Virus record (IMG/VR): IMGVR_UViG_3300020182_000010
Location: 62,001 to 126,000 of that record
Length of the DNA: 64,000 bases
Source of the DNA: a virus
Strand: one strand, 5' to 3'
Shown: positions 47,879 to 56,187 of the stretch, one piece after another
How the letters are laid out: each line of letters starts with the position of its first letter
Position numbering within the stretch: the stretch's first letter is position 1
Program-made: the position numbers and the translations under genes
Notes under the pieces: generated by a model
What the model saw: the letters and a program-made list of their open reading frames with translations, nothing else
Database searches by the model: none
What the model was told of the DNA's origin: nothing

Positions 47879-50074
47879 TTACATTGACCATCTTTTTATA
47901 GTGTAACTAATTTCTGTAGTATAAGTTGCATTTTGTTCAAAATAAATTTTTAAATTATCGCCTTTTTCTGCGGATGCTGATAAAGTTGAATTACTCAAAT
48001 CATTTAGCATTGCGGTATAATTCCATAATGGATCAGCAGATGAAATTATAACATCGTCGCCATCCTGTTTAGTATCGCCTATGATACCAGTTGTATTCAT
48101 TACAGTTTCAAACCAATTATTGATTGCTGTCTCATTTTGATTTGCAACACGTATAACATTTTCTATCATAACATCAAAAGAAATATTTGAAAATTCTACT
48201 TCCGGCGCAACTGGTGCTGCAGGAACTGCAGGTGGAGTAGGGTATAATGGATTCGGATACATTTCTGCTATATTATCAGTATTTAAATCCTGCCATAATT
48301 CAGTACTTTCATCTGTTAATTTAACTTGATTTACACCATGTGGGTAACCATTAATTATTTTTATTGTACCAGTACGAAGAAATAAATTTCCTTCTACTGT
48401 ACTTTCTTGCTTTAATGAATAATTAATAAAAAATGCACTGCATAGTTCAGAATGATATTTTAAGAATGTATCTGATGTTGTTTCAAATGTTTTCTTAAAT
48501 AAACTAGAACGTTTGCCGCTATGATGGGAATGCGATGATAGATGTTGATCTGCAAACATTTGATTATATGTATTCTCTGTCAATACTTCTACATTTCGGC
48601 GAGACCGTGCATAATATGGAGCAACAAATTCTGGAACGTCAACATAACCAACATTTGTAGTATCAGCATAACTAATATCTGATGGGATACCAACCAATGA
48701 CTTTGTATAATAATATGCGCGGTGTGTGTTGCTATAATCATATAGTGTGAAATCATTTGAGCCTGCTTGATCTTTTTCTTTAATATACAATGTGGCAAGT
48801 CCAACTTCAGATGTTTCAGGTTCTGCATATGTTAACTGATAGTCAAGTGTATTCTGAACTGCAATATTCTCAGTTCTATAGACTGGTAGAGTAGTATCAT
48901 CGTATCTGTAATAATTATTGATTTCATCCAATGACATTGTTGCCAAATCTGAATTAGCAGGTAGACTTGCAATTCTAGGTGATAGTAAATCAAATTCAGA
49001 TAATACAAGTGATAATCCGTTTTGTAAATCTCTACTATAGTCTATATAATAGTCATTATTTACAAGTGCTGATCCATCACTTCTAAGATTTGGTGTTGAA
49101 AGTGGAGTTGCATCTAAATCCTGTGTTTCAATATCAGTTGTATGGAATTGAAAATCTTGTGTACCGTTACCAAGTTGTTGCCAAACAGTATCTTGTTTAT
49201 ACCAATATGTAACTCTATCTGGTCCAGTAATCACTGCAACATCGCCACCTAATCCAAGAGCATTGTCTGGTGAATTTGTTGTATAATCTATGTTTGCGTT
49301 CAAAGGATGATAATTAAGAATATGGTCAATAACCTCAGATGCCCATTCAGAACCATCCCACTTGAATAATCCAAAATTAGACTTACTCATATAAGTTGAA
49401 TTATCGTTAGGAGAAATAATTTGTGCTGGCATAGCATCATTATGCCTCATATATAATGAAGTTATAGTTATATCTTTTACTGGATCATATGATTTAGATG
49501 TTACGACACCGTGTGTATAATCTTCAACGCCAATAACTTCTAATACTTCTCCGGTGCCATCTAACGGACCAAGGGCAAGTGATGTAAACTGTACATTAAT
49601 ATCATTTGATACGGCACCCATGGTTCTATACTCTGTGTTGCCAATCTTTTTTATAATATATGTTTTTCCAGCATCAATTTCAGAAGATGGTATTCTATGA
49701 TTATCATATTTGTATTCTTTTAGATATACCGTTTCACCAACTGTAAAATTCACATTGCCTTTCCATTCTACATTTTCTAAATAAAAATGCATTGCGCCAA
49801 TTAAAGCATCAACATCTTGAACATTTCTTATTACTAAATCTTCGTCAACTTTCAGACCAGGTTCTGGATTATCATTACTATCTAACCAAGTTTGTATAAC
49901 TGCGTGTGCGTTTGCGAATGCATCAAATTGAACTTCATTAATTGATTCATCAATACCGACGAATAATTGGTTGGTATCTGTGGTGAAGCCCATTTCACCA
50001 GTTTCTAATGTATCAACGCCTATTTCCTCACGGAGGCCGCGTCTTAGTAGAATTTTTACGTTTGTTATTGCCAT
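47879..50074 (-). CDS. Large tail-fibre or baseplate protein with Mtd_N-like start
   Basis: A 731-residue protein. The N-terminus (VKILLRRGLREEIGVDTLETGEMGF then TTDTNQLFVG) is the module found at the start of many phage tail-fibre and tropism proteins. The rest is strand-rich with many Thr/Asn/Asp, and PAVPAAPVAPEVEF forms a Pro/Ala hinge near 600. Likely a fibre or baseplate wedge component. Late-type promoter at 50098. Confidence 0.8.
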   Translation of the reverse strand: MAITNVKILLRRGLREEIGVDTLETGEMGFTTDTNQLFVGIDESINEVQFDAFANAHAVIQTWLDSNDNPEPGLKVDEDLVIRNVQDVDALIGAMHFYLENVEWKGNVNFTVGETVYLKEYKYDNHRIPSSEIDAGKTYIIKKIGNTEYRTMGAVSNDINVQFTSLALGPLDGTGEVLEVIGVEDYTHGVVTSKSYDPVKDITITSLYMRHNDAMPAQIISPNDNSTYMSKSNFGLFKWDGSEWASEVIDHILNYHPLNANIDYTTNSPDNALGLGGDVAVITGPDRVTYWYKQDTVWQQLGNGTQDFQFHTTDIETQDLDATPLSTPNLRSDGSALVNNDYYIDYSRDLQNGLSLVLSEFDLLSPRIASLPANSDLATMSLDEINNYYRYDDTTLPVYRTENIAVQNTLDYQLTYAEPETSEVGLATLYIKEKDQAGSNDFTLYDYSNTHRAYYYTKSLVGIPSDISYADTTNVGYVDVPEFVAPYYARSRRNVEVLTENTYNQMFADQHLSSHSHHSGKRSSLFKKTFETTSDTFLKYHSELCSAFFINYSLKQESTVEGNLFLRTGTIKIINGYPHGVNQVKLTDESTELWQDLNTDNIAEMYPNPLYPTPPAVPAAPVAPEVEFSNISFDVMIENVIRVANQNETAINNWFETVMNTTGIIGDTKQDGDDVIISSADPLWNYTAMLNDLSNSTLSASAEKGDNLKIYFEQNATYTTEISYTIKRWSM

Positions 50075-50091
50075 GTCGTGTAACTCCTAGA

Positions 50092-50781
50092 TTACATGTA
50101 TTTATCAAAATACTCTTGAACCTTAGTAGCCCACAATAGTGAATACTTGTCGAATTCCTCTCCCTCTACAACAAATTCTTGATAATTACCGAGATTATCT
50201 GCTTCCGCATCCCATCCAATCATCATAATAACAATAGTACGAATATCAGTTCCATATAATTCATTATGTGCGGCAGCATATGCAGCACCTTGTAGAAAAT
50301 AATCATCAATCCATGCACGTTTTTTGGGCTTACGAGTTGTTTTAAAATCAATAATTGCTTGTTGCCCTTTGTATACACCAATACAATCTGCAGTTCCTGC
50401 ATATAGTCCTGGATAGTATAATGGGACTTCTGTTCCCCACACTTCACTAATATTACTAAGACCATCGTTGATAACAATATCTGACAGTTCTTTAGCCATC
50501 TGATGGATGAGGTTTGTGCCACTTGGTCTATCCTCTTCAAGAATAAACTTTTCTAAATGCAAGTGAACTTGTGTGCCAATTCCAGTAGCAAGGTTCATAA
50601 TACGATTTGCTTCTTCATTACCGACACGTTTTCGCCATTCGTGTAGCGCAGTTTTGTCCGCAAGTGCACTCAAAACTGTTGTAACACTTGGGAGGGGCTT
50701 ACCTTCAGGTGTTTGATAGTGACGGGATCCGTCTAAATTGACACGTGATAGGGGAGCATAAGTATAGGTTTCTTTTAACAT
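50092..50781 (-). CDS. PD-(D/E)XK exonuclease (Cas4/RecB/MGME1-like)
   Basis: A 229-residue nuclease: SVTTVLSALADKTALHEWRKRVG, GTQVHLHLEKFI, LYAGTADCIGVYKGQQAIIDFKTTRKPKK with the D...DFK catalytic core, and YFLQGAAYAAAHNEL with the QxxxY motif. This domain set fits single-strand exonucleases of the MGME1/RecB type. Own promoter at 50788. Confidence 0.9.
   Translation of the reverse strand: MLKETYTYAPLSRVNLDGSRHYQTPEGKPLPSVTTVLSALADKTALHEWRKRVGNEEANRIMNLATGIGTQVHLHLEKFILEEDRPSGTNLIHQMAKELSDIVINDGLSNISEVWGTEVPLYYPGLYAGTADCIGVYKGQQAIIDFKTTRKPKKRAWIDDYFLQGAAYAAAHNELYGTDIRTIVIMMIGWDAEADNLGNYQEFVVEGEEFDKYSLLWATKVQEYFDKYM
50098..50106 (-). promoter_or_regulatory. Late-type promoter (GATAAATAC)
   Basis: Reading leftward, 23 nt before the ATG at 50074; it lies in the last codons of the exonuclease gene. 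Confidence 0.6.
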
Positions 50782-50787
50782 AAGACA

Positions 50788-50816
50788 ATAGTATCATATA
50801 AATTTAAGACTGTCAA
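50788..50816 (-). promoter_or_regulatory. Sigma70-like promoter of the exonuclease gene
   Basis: TTGACA, 17 nt, TACTAT, reading leftward; it abuts the terminator at 50817. Confidence 0.65.
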
Positions 50817-50847
50817 GAAAAAAGCGCAAGAAAGAATCCTGCGTTTT
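50817..50847 (-). terminator. Terminator of the small early gene
   Basis: Reading leftward, CGCAGG and CTTGCG pair (6 bp with a G-U) around a 7-nt loop, then a T run, about 15 nt past the stop at 50862. Confidence 0.7.
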
Positions 50848-50861
50848 CAATGATTTAGAAA

Positions 50862-51140
50862 TTAACTTGTATACATCTTACGATATGCTTCGATATCTTT
50901 CTCATACTGCTTCGAACAGAAGTTAGATTGACGTTTCCAAAAATTCATCTTACGCTCACATATGTCTAACTCTTTAGATGCATGATGCTTTTCAACTGTA
51001 TCGTCACTTTTTAGAAGTATGAATTTCAGGAAGAAGTAATTTTCAAGATGCTTACAAATCATGTGATTTGCATCGTATTTTTCTGCATTAAATGCAGAAG
51101 CGAATGTACGCTTTTCAGTATCGCTATAAAAAAACATCAT
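50862..51140 (-). CDS. Small basic early protein
   Basis: From the ATG at 51140 behind AAGGAGAA it is 92 residues; the in-frame upstream opening to 51212 would cross the promoter and is rejected. Helical with several Cys, Lys and Phe (YFFLKFILLKSDDTVEKHHA, KMNFWKRQSNFCSKQYEKDI). Function unknown. Confidence 0.65.
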   Translation of the reverse strand: MMFFYSDTEKRTFASAFNAEKYDANHMICKHLENYFFLKFILLKSDDTVEKHHASKELDICERKMNFWKRQSNFCSKQYEKDIEAYRKMYTS

Positions 51141-51170
51141 GTGTATTCTCCTTTTGTTTAACACATGATG

Positions 51171-51199
51171 TTTATAGCATTGATTCGAGGATTTGTCAA
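51171..51199 (-). promoter_or_regulatory. Early promoter with CGAATCA spacer block
   Basis: TTGACA, 17 nt containing TCGAATCAAT, TATAAA, reading leftward; abuts the terminator at 51201. Confidence 0.8.
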
Positions 51200-51200
51200 G

Positions 51201-51232
51201 AAAAAAGCGCAAGATAAAACTCTTACGCTTTA
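51201..51232 (-). terminator. Terminator of the 51.2-53.8 kb gene run
   Basis: Arms AGCGTAAGA and TCTTGCGCT reading leftward (9 bp, one G-U) and a T run, about 25 nt past the stop at 51257. Confidence 0.8.
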
Positions 51233-51256
51233 ATAGGTTATAATTTTTTAAATTAA

Positions 51257-51712
51257 TTATAGATGTTTTTGTAATTCTTCTATCATTGATGCCTTTGTAT
51301 GTCTACGATCTAATTGGATACCTATATTTTCATCTGCCCATATATCAATTTCTTTCTTAGTCATGGATGTAAAATTAGGAGTAGTTTCTATTTTTTTATT
51401 ATTTTTGGTTTCTACAACTATACTTTCTGTGGTCATATCTACTGTAATTGGAGTAACTGTTTCTATTACTGCATCTTCAACTTTTTCAGCAACCGCTTTT
51501 TTTATAATTACTTCATCTTTAATACTTTGGATACGACTATTATTTTCTCTTGCCTTTTTGTTTTCTAATGTTAGGCGGCGCTTTTCTGCCTTTTCATCTG
51601 ACATTGTTGCTAGAGCATTTTCAATAATATTATTACTATCAATAATAATTTTTTTCATTTCTTTTTTAGAAACAACTTTAATTTCTTTATCACCTTTAAT
51701 AATTAATGGCAT
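51257..51712 (-). CDS. Virion-cluster hypothetical protein with SAP/HeH-like tail
   Basis: A 151-residue protein: charged coiled N-terminal half, Val/Thr-rich middle, and a C-terminal MTKKEIDIWADENIGIQLD RRHTKASMIEELQ segment (helix-extension-helix look, as in SAP/LEM-like DNA-binding tails). TAATG coupling with the upstream gene. Confidence 0.6.
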   Translation of the reverse strand: MPLIIKGDKEIKVVSKKEMKKIIIDSNNIIENALATMSDEKAEKRRLTLENKKARENNSRIQSIKDEVIIKKAVAEKVEDAVIETVTPITVDMTTESIVVETKNNKKIETTPNFTSMTKKEIDIWADENIGIQLDRRHTKASMIEELQKHL

Positions 51713-52032
51713 TACTTGGTTCTCCTTGTTGTTGCTTTTGTGGCAAGTTTTTTTACAGTTTCTTTAGAACTATCATCATTATCTGATGTAGGGGCAAATT
51801 CTAACTCTATACTGTTTGCATTTGCATTACTTACGTATTTACTTTTTGATAAAATATCAGTTAAACTCTCAGGTGTAATAGAATGACCCAAGTCATTCAG
51901 TTCACGCACCATTATATCAGTTCCAATAGTATTAATATCATTTGCTTTTAAGCGAACAAGATATACATTAATATCATTCATAAGTTGAGACTTATAATTA
52001 TCATTTTCGCTTAAAAGTGTTGAAATTTTCAT
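51712..52032 (-). CDS. Virion-type protein with capsid-targeting-like N-terminus
   Basis: A 106-residue protein starting MKISTLLSENDN, with an LSE/N site. The body is helical and ends in a Lys/Thr/Arg-rich tail. It starts one nt after the 370-residue virion protein. Function unknown; internal head protein is a reasonable guess. Confidence 0.65.
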   Translation of the reverse strand: MKISTLLSENDNYKSQLMNDINVYLVRLKANDINTIGTDIMVRELNDLGHSITPESLTDILSKSKYVSNANANSIELEFAPTSDNDDSSKETVKKLATKATTRRTK

Positions 52033-52033
52033 T

Positions 52034-53146
52034 TTATGACCTCTTTGCTCGGCCTAATGGTTCACTATCTGGTCCAGATGCTGCTTCGTCACCTGCTGCA
52101 AAATCTACATCGTCTTCAAAATCATCAGACATATCACCACCGATTATATCACCTGAAGACATGTCATCTGATGGTTTTTCGCCATTAAGAACCAAAACTG
52201 CATCATTTACTGTATCTTTTGTTGCACGTGCCTGCCCTAGTAAACTTGCTACGGCATCGTTTACTTTATCTTTAAATGATGATGCTTGGTCTGCGCCATG
52301 TGAGTAAGCCATTTCATCAGTAAGTGGACCAAGTTGATCATTTTGTAGTTTGCCTAGTTTTTCAATCATGTCTTGTAGTTCATCTACCATGCCACGTGCT
52401 GCCATCATAACTTCTGCTTCTGCTGCATCACTTTCAAGTAATGTATTAAGTTGTGCTAGAAGGCCTTCTTCTAATTTTTCTCTATCCATTTTGTATTCCT
52501 TTGGTGCTTCGTAAGTATTGCCATACTTTTTCATTGTATCAAATGATGGTTTTTCGCTCTCAGTTGCTTTTTCTGCTTTTGCAGCATGTACTGCTTTGCG
52601 TTGTGCATCAGATTTATACTTACCTTCATTGATTGATTCGTAGTACTCATTTGCCATTTCTTTGCCGTACTTTTTAGAAAATTCTTCTTTTGACATTGTT
52701 TCTGAATCATCAATAATCATATCACTCATGCGGCCTTCAACAAATGATTCATTCTTTAAGAATGCTGGCTTATCATCTTTTGTGCCCATCTTGCCGTCTT
52801 TACCAGCAGCCATTGGCATTTTATCTGACTTTGCTTTACTCTTTTTAGTAGTCTTGCCTTTTTTCTTTGCATCTTGATATGCTTTCAGACCAGCGGGTAA
52901 TTCACCTTCAGCAACGTGTGCTTTTAGTAGTGATTTAATAGTTTCAATCATAAGCATGTTTTCGACATATGCACGATCCTGGTAGTCTGAAGTCATTTCT
53001 CGCTTTTTTGCTTCTAGTTGTGCTTTTGCTTCTCTTAGTGATTCTAGATCACCATCTACTTCGTACCCAAAATTACTTTTCATGTACTCATTCATTTTTG
53101 AAGAGATAGCAACCGGGTTAGAGTTGTAAAAAATTGTTTTTCTCAT
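52034..53146 (-). CDS. Virion structural/scaffold-like protein
   Basis: A 370-residue protein: N-terminal coiled coil (about 30-75), a Lys/Gly/Met linker, and a helical C-terminal domain (LLESDAAEAEVMMAARGMVD, DMIEKLGKLQND, KDKVNDAVASLLGQARATKD), then an acidic Asp/Ser tail. From memory the LLESDDAE...AAxxMVD segment recurs in virion proteins of cyanophage-type myoviruses. Internal [LI]xE sites are frequent. Late promoter at 53179. Confidence 0.75.
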   Translation of the reverse strand: MRKTIFYNSNPVAISSKMNEYMKSNFGYEVDGDLESLREAKAQLEAKKREMTSDYQDRAYVENMLMIETIKSLLKAHVAEGELPAGLKAYQDAKKKGKTTKKSKAKSDKMPMAAGKDGKMGTKDDKPAFLKNESFVEGRMSDMIIDDSETMSKEEFSKKYGKEMANEYYESINEGKYKSDAQRKAVHAAKAEKATESEKPSFDTMKKYGNTYEAPKEYKMDREKLEEGLLAQLNTLLESDAAEAEVMMAARGMVDELQDMIEKLGKLQNDQLGPLTDEMAYSHGADQASSFKDKVNDAVASLLGQARATKDTVNDAVLVLNGEKPSDDMSSGDIIGGDMSDDFEDDVDFAAGDEAASGPDSEPLGRAKRS

Positions 53147-53178
53147 GGTATTTGCCCCAATACATTAAGTTATATCAT

Positions 53179-53187
53179 GTATTTATC
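53179..53187 (-). promoter_or_regulatory. Late-type promoter (GATAAATAC)
   Basis: Reading leftward, 32 nt before the ATG at 53146. Confidence 0.65.
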
Positions 53188-53208
53188 TTTTTAGTTTCAT
53201 TTCCTAAT

Positions 53209-53835
53209 TTACTTAATAGATTCATATATTGCTTTTATACTGCGTTTTGCACTTCCTGCCTCAGATTTAGCACGTGTAAATCTTGCTTCCGCAATATTCA
53301 TTTTACTAATATCTTTACGCTTTTTTGCTTTTGCATATGTATCTTTATACTGAATGGCATCAAAATAGAATTTTTCGAATACTGCGTTACTTGCCATTAT
53401 TTTTGTTAATTCTGGTGAGTTTATTTTCTTTCCAGAATTCAAATGTCTTGTTATAACATATGCAGTTTCATACAAACAAATTTCCTCAAATAATGTATCA
53501 TCTGAACGATTGTCCCTAATATCATAGTAACCATTGTCATTTTTTTCAACAGAAAACATTCCTACTTTTACACCATTATGTGTCTTTGTAGACTCATTCA
53601 TTGTTGTTGCAACTTTTTTACTAACATTGTTACTGGCACTATTAAATGCGTTCATAATATTTTCCATTGCTTTAATATCTGCAGTTTTAACTCCATGTGA
53701 TACATCAATATGACCAGAGTCAGCCATTACTTGCTGTTCATGGGCAACCTGTTCTTTTAATGCAGTTTTGTCACCGTTCAGTGCCTTCATTAAATTTGAC
53801 ATTGCATTCACATCTTGTTTACTAGGTGTTGTCAT
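53209..53835 (-). CDS. Virion-cluster hypothetical protein
   Basis: A 208-residue protein with two related N-terminal helices (DVNAMSNLMKALNG and DIKAMENIMNAFNS), a beta stretch (VGMFSVEKNDNGYYDIRD) and a basic helical C-terminus. It looks like a conserved phage virion protein, but I cannot name it. Confidence 0.65.
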   Translation of the reverse strand: MTTPSKQDVNAMSNLMKALNGDKTALKEQVAHEQQVMADSGHIDVSHGVKTADIKAMENIMNAFNSASNNVSKKVATTMNESTKTHNGVKVGMFSVEKNDNGYYDIRDNRSDDTLFEEICLYETAYVITRHLNSGKKINSPELTKIMASNAVFEKFYFDAIQYKDTYAKAKKRKDISKMNIAEARFTRAKSEAGSAKRSIKAIYESIK

Positions 53836-53846
53836 TACATCCTCCG

Positions 53847-54041
53847 TTAGTTGACTCTATATCCACGTAGTGTTGGTACTAACACGCCCTTATGTACTAA
53901 TTTATCAGCAATAATTATTGAGCGTTCACTCAATTGAGATTCATTAACATATTCGTTTTCTGAAAAGAACTGGTTTAATAAATCACTTTCTTCTTCGGTG
54001 ATCATAACATATATACCACCTAATACTTCTTGTAACTTCAT
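53847..54041 (-). CDS. Small virion-cluster protein
   Basis: A 64-residue protein starting MKLQEVLGGIYV, then helical, ending in a winged-turn-like LVHKGVLVPTLRGYRV. It resembles a minimal winged-helix segment. Lies between two virion-type genes. Confidence 0.6.
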   Translation of the reverse strand: MKLQEVLGGIYVMITEEESDLLNQFFSENEYVNESQLSERSIIIADKLVHKGVLVPTLRGYRVN

Positions 54042-54053
54042 TTTAAACTCCTC

Positions 54054-54614
54054 TTATTTATTGAGTTTATTTAATAGACTTCTAAATTGCTGGGCCGTTT
54101 TGGGATCACTTGCAAGTGCGTCTAACGATTTTGCTTGCTGTGCCATCGCAAAACGTTGAACAGGCGTTAATGCTTTGCCTTGTTCGGCTCTATCAAGTGC
54201 CTTTGCTGCCTGTTGACCACTAATGCCACCCAATGCTTTCTTGCCTAGGCGTTGCATTGCTTGTGCCTTTTTAGTCATTGCAGATGAACTAGAATCTTGG
54301 CTAGGCGCGGATGCTTGTGCTTGTGACTGAGCTTGTTGCATGCCCTTCATTTCGCCTGGTGTTAATGAAGTTCTTGTTCCCTGCGAACCAGTAGAATATT
54401 CTTCATCAAGACTAAAACCTAAAACTTCTTTCGCTGTTTTTTCATCTCTATCACGTAATGCTCTCATTAATTCAATATATTTACCAAAGTCAAGAGTTTT
54501 CATTCTATTACGAACATCATCATCACTTGCTCCAACTAAATCAGCAATACCAGTTAATCTTGTATTATATGACTCCGTTAACATAACATTCTCTATACTA
54601 TCTTTTAAACTCAT
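54054..54614 (-). CDS. Virion-type protein, Ala/Gln-rich
   Basis: A 186-residue protein: N-terminal MSLKDSIENVMLTESYN (LTE/S site), a helical domain to 75, a Ser/Gln/Ala linker (MQQAQSQAQASAPSQDSSSS) and a helical C-terminus. Probably a minor head or core protein. Confidence 0.6.
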   Translation of the reverse strand: MSLKDSIENVMLTESYNTRLTGIADLVGASDDDVRNRMKTLDFGKYIELMRALRDRDEKTAKEVLGFSLDEEYSTGSQGTRTSLTPGEMKGMQQAQSQAQASAPSQDSSSSAMTKKAQAMQRLGKKALGGISGQQAAKALDRAEQGKALTPVQRFAMAQQAKSLDALASDPKTAQQFRSLLNKLNK

Positions 54615-54620
54615 TTTATA

Positions 54621-54905
54621 TCACCTATTCAACATTTTTAATCGTTTGCTTGCTGGGTTCATACGTTTTGTCATCTTCGATTTACGTGTTAGTCTCTTGC
54701 CCATTTTAGCTTTAGTTTTTGCTAAAGTGAACCGCTTCTTAACATCTACTGGCTTAAAACATGCTGTGGGATTAGCAACTGTTTTGCCTTTTAGTCTTCC
54801 TGATGAACAGCGATACTTACGAACTACCTTTTTACCACTACGTGCATAAACTAGTTTCGCTTCGTAAAATTCTTCGTCATTTTTTACAATTTCTTCTATA
54901 AGCAT
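54621..54905 (-). CDS. Basic virion-type protein
   Basis: A 94-residue, very basic protein: MLIEEIVKNDEE start, KKVVRKYRCSSGRLKGKTV, ACFKPVDVKKRFTLAKTKAK and a KSKMTKRMNPASKRLKML ending. From memory this segment recurs in marine T4-like phages. Likely DNA-contacting internal head protein. TAATG overlap with the upstream gene. Confidence 0.7.
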   Translation of the reverse strand: MLIEEIVKNDEEFYEAKLVYARSGKKVVRKYRCSSGRLKGKTVANPTACFKPVDVKKRFTLAKTKAKMGKRLTRKSKMTKRMNPASKRLKMLNR

Positions 54906-55153
54906 TATATCACCTTAAACACAGAAGTCAATAGTGCAATTAACAATGTCCCAAATAATGTTGAACTTGCCCAAACAACTATCTTTTTCAATTCTGTAAA
55001 TTGTTCCTTTGTATCTAATGTTTGACGTTCTACTAATGTTTCTAACCGCCCAATCGATTCATCTAATTTCTTAAATCGTTCATGATTAACTGCTACATGA
55101 GTTTCTAAACTCTGCATCTCAAGTGCTGCTAATTGCGGTTCATTTATAGACAT
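54905..55153 (-). CDS. Tail-anchored coiled-coil membrane protein
   Basis: An 82-residue protein: charged coiled coil (18-60) and one C-terminal hydrophobic segment (VVWASSTLFGTLLIALLTSVF). The layout resembles small holin-like or membrane-tether proteins. Late-type promoter just upstream. Confidence 0.6.
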   Translation of the reverse strand: MSINEPQLAALEMQSLETHVAVNHERFKKLDESIGRLETLVERQTLDTKEQFTELKKIVVWASSTLFGTLLIALLTSVFKVI

Positions 55154-55178
55154 CGTTCTTCTCCACTAAATGTTATAT

Positions 55179-55187
55179 GTATTTATC
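55179..55187 (-). promoter_or_regulatory. Late-type promoter (GATAAATAC)
   Basis: Reading leftward, 25 nt before the ATG at 55153, shortly past the terminator at 55217. Confidence 0.65.
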
Positions 55188-55216
55188 ATTTTAGTTTAGA
55201 AGAATTATCCACATAT

Positions 55217-55246
55217 AAAAAAACCCAGTTATTAACTGGGTTTTTT
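55217..55246 (-). terminator. Strong intrinsic terminator
   Basis: AACCCAGTTATTAACTGGGTT (55222-55242) with A and T runs on the two sides; it can work in both directions. Confidence 0.9.
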
Positions 55247-55261
55247 CTTTACATTCACTGC

Positions 55262-55346
55262 TTAATGGGGTATCTCCACATTCTATTTCATTATGCGAAT
55301 GATTCCAAGACCATACTAGGTAGTGGGCGCTCAATAGAATGTAGAA
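55262..55346 (-). other. Structured non-coding element between virion genes
   Basis: No gene fits. ACATTCTATT at 55276-55285 is perfectly complementary to AATAGAATGT at 55333-55342. Inside lies TCATT-CGCAT-AATGA, a second hairpin, and next to the outer arm GGAGATACCCC. It could be a long RNA hairpin in the 3' leader of the 55347 gene or a protein-binding site. Confidence 0.45.
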
Positions 55347-55736
55347 CTATAATAATTCAGACATCTCAAATTCTATTGTAATAGGATCTAATGGTACACC
55401 ATCTATATCCACACCGTAGAATATTTCTTTTAGTATTGCAACATTATCACCGCTACGTTCAAATGCTTGTCCATGCTCTACCGCAAATTTAAAAATCATG
55501 CCATTACCAGTTAGAGTTGGTGCTAGTCCAGTAAGTGATACTGGAATAGGACTATTCATAATTACAGGTTGGGCTACCAGATTAATTAGATTACAAACAT
55601 CATCAAAATTTTGTTGTGACTGATCTAATATATTACCGGTTGATGTGATATCTAATGTTTTTAGATAGATAGTATAAAAATTCAGATTGCCAGATAGATT
55701 TTCGCTTGAACCTGCCGAGCCATGTATTCTTGTCAT
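55347..55736 (-). CDS. Virion-type hypothetical protein
   Basis: A 129-residue protein, beta-rich: NLNFYTIYLKTLDITSTGN, VIMNSPIPVSLTGLAPTL, MIFKFAVEHGQAFERSGDNV, and FYGVDIDGVPLDPITIEFEMS. Preceded by two tandem TATAAATAC boxes, so probably highly expressed late. Structural role likely, identity unknown. Confidence 0.65.
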   Translation of the reverse strand: MTRIHGSAGSSENLSGNLNFYTIYLKTLDITSTGNILDQSQQNFDDVCNLINLVAQPVIMNSPIPVSLTGLAPTLTGNGMIFKFAVEHGQAFERSGDNVAILKEIFYGVDIDGVPLDPITIEFEMSELL

Positions 55737-55763
55737 ATTATTTCTCCGATTGAATTATTAAAT

Positions 55764-55785
55764 GTATTTATACTATGTATTTATA
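55764..55785 (-). promoter_or_regulatory. Tandem late promoters (two TATAAATAC boxes)
   Basis: Two copies at 55764-55772 and 55777-55785, reading leftward, 27 and 40 nt before the ATG at 55736. Confidence 0.75.
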
Positions 55786-55799
55786 TCATATATAAAACA

Positions 55800-55830
55800 A
55801 AAAAAGACCCACCATTGGTGGGCCTTTTTA
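55800..55830 (-). terminator. Terminator of the 84-residue virion-type gene
   Basis: CCCACC-ATT-GGTGGG stem (55808-55822) flanked by A and T runs, 24 nt past the stop at 55854. Confidence 0.85.
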
Positions 55831-55853
55831 CTCTAACAAGTAGAGTTTATATC

Positions 55854-56108
55854 TTAGTAATCAAAATCTGCTGCTGAATAATCGTCGCCTAGTGCTGCTG
55901 TTAGTGTAGTCGCTGTCCATGCGCCGTTATTTTCTACTGCAACGCGCTCTGCGCCTTCGCCTAGAATTACAACAGTTGCACGTGTGCCTACTGTTTCAAC
56001 AACATGTTTCGCAGAGATTGTACCTGCTACTTTTGAGATTGTGAAATGTACAAGTGATCCTGTTAGGAATTGACCTGCATCATATGATTCGTGTACTTTT
56101 GCTACCAT
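55854..56108 (-). CDS. Small virion-type protein (possible decoration protein)
   Basis: An 84-residue protein, Ala/Val/Thr-rich and beta-like (GSLVHFTISKVAGTISAKHVV, RATVVILGEGAERVAVEN). Own late-type promoter and terminator make it a separate, probably abundant late product. A head decoration role is a guess from size and expression unit. Confidence 0.6.
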   Translation of the reverse strand: MVAKVHESYDAGQFLTGSLVHFTISKVAGTISAKHVVETVGTRATVVILGEGAERVAVENNGAWTATTLTAALGDDYSAADFDY

Positions 56109-56155
56109 TTTATTTCTCCATTAAAATTTGTTGAGACTTTATCATCTCTATACTT

Positions 56156-56164
56156 TTATTTATC
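56156..56164 (-). promoter_or_regulatory. Late-type promoter (GATAAATAA)
   Basis: Reading leftward, 47 nt before the ATG at 56108. Confidence 0.5.
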
Positions 56165-56187
56165 ATTTTTGTTCCAACAATTGTATG

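Noticed and set aside
50862-51212. The 116-residue reading starting at 51212
   Set aside because: It runs across the terminator and promoter at 51171-51232; the ATG at 51140 has a strong ribosome site.
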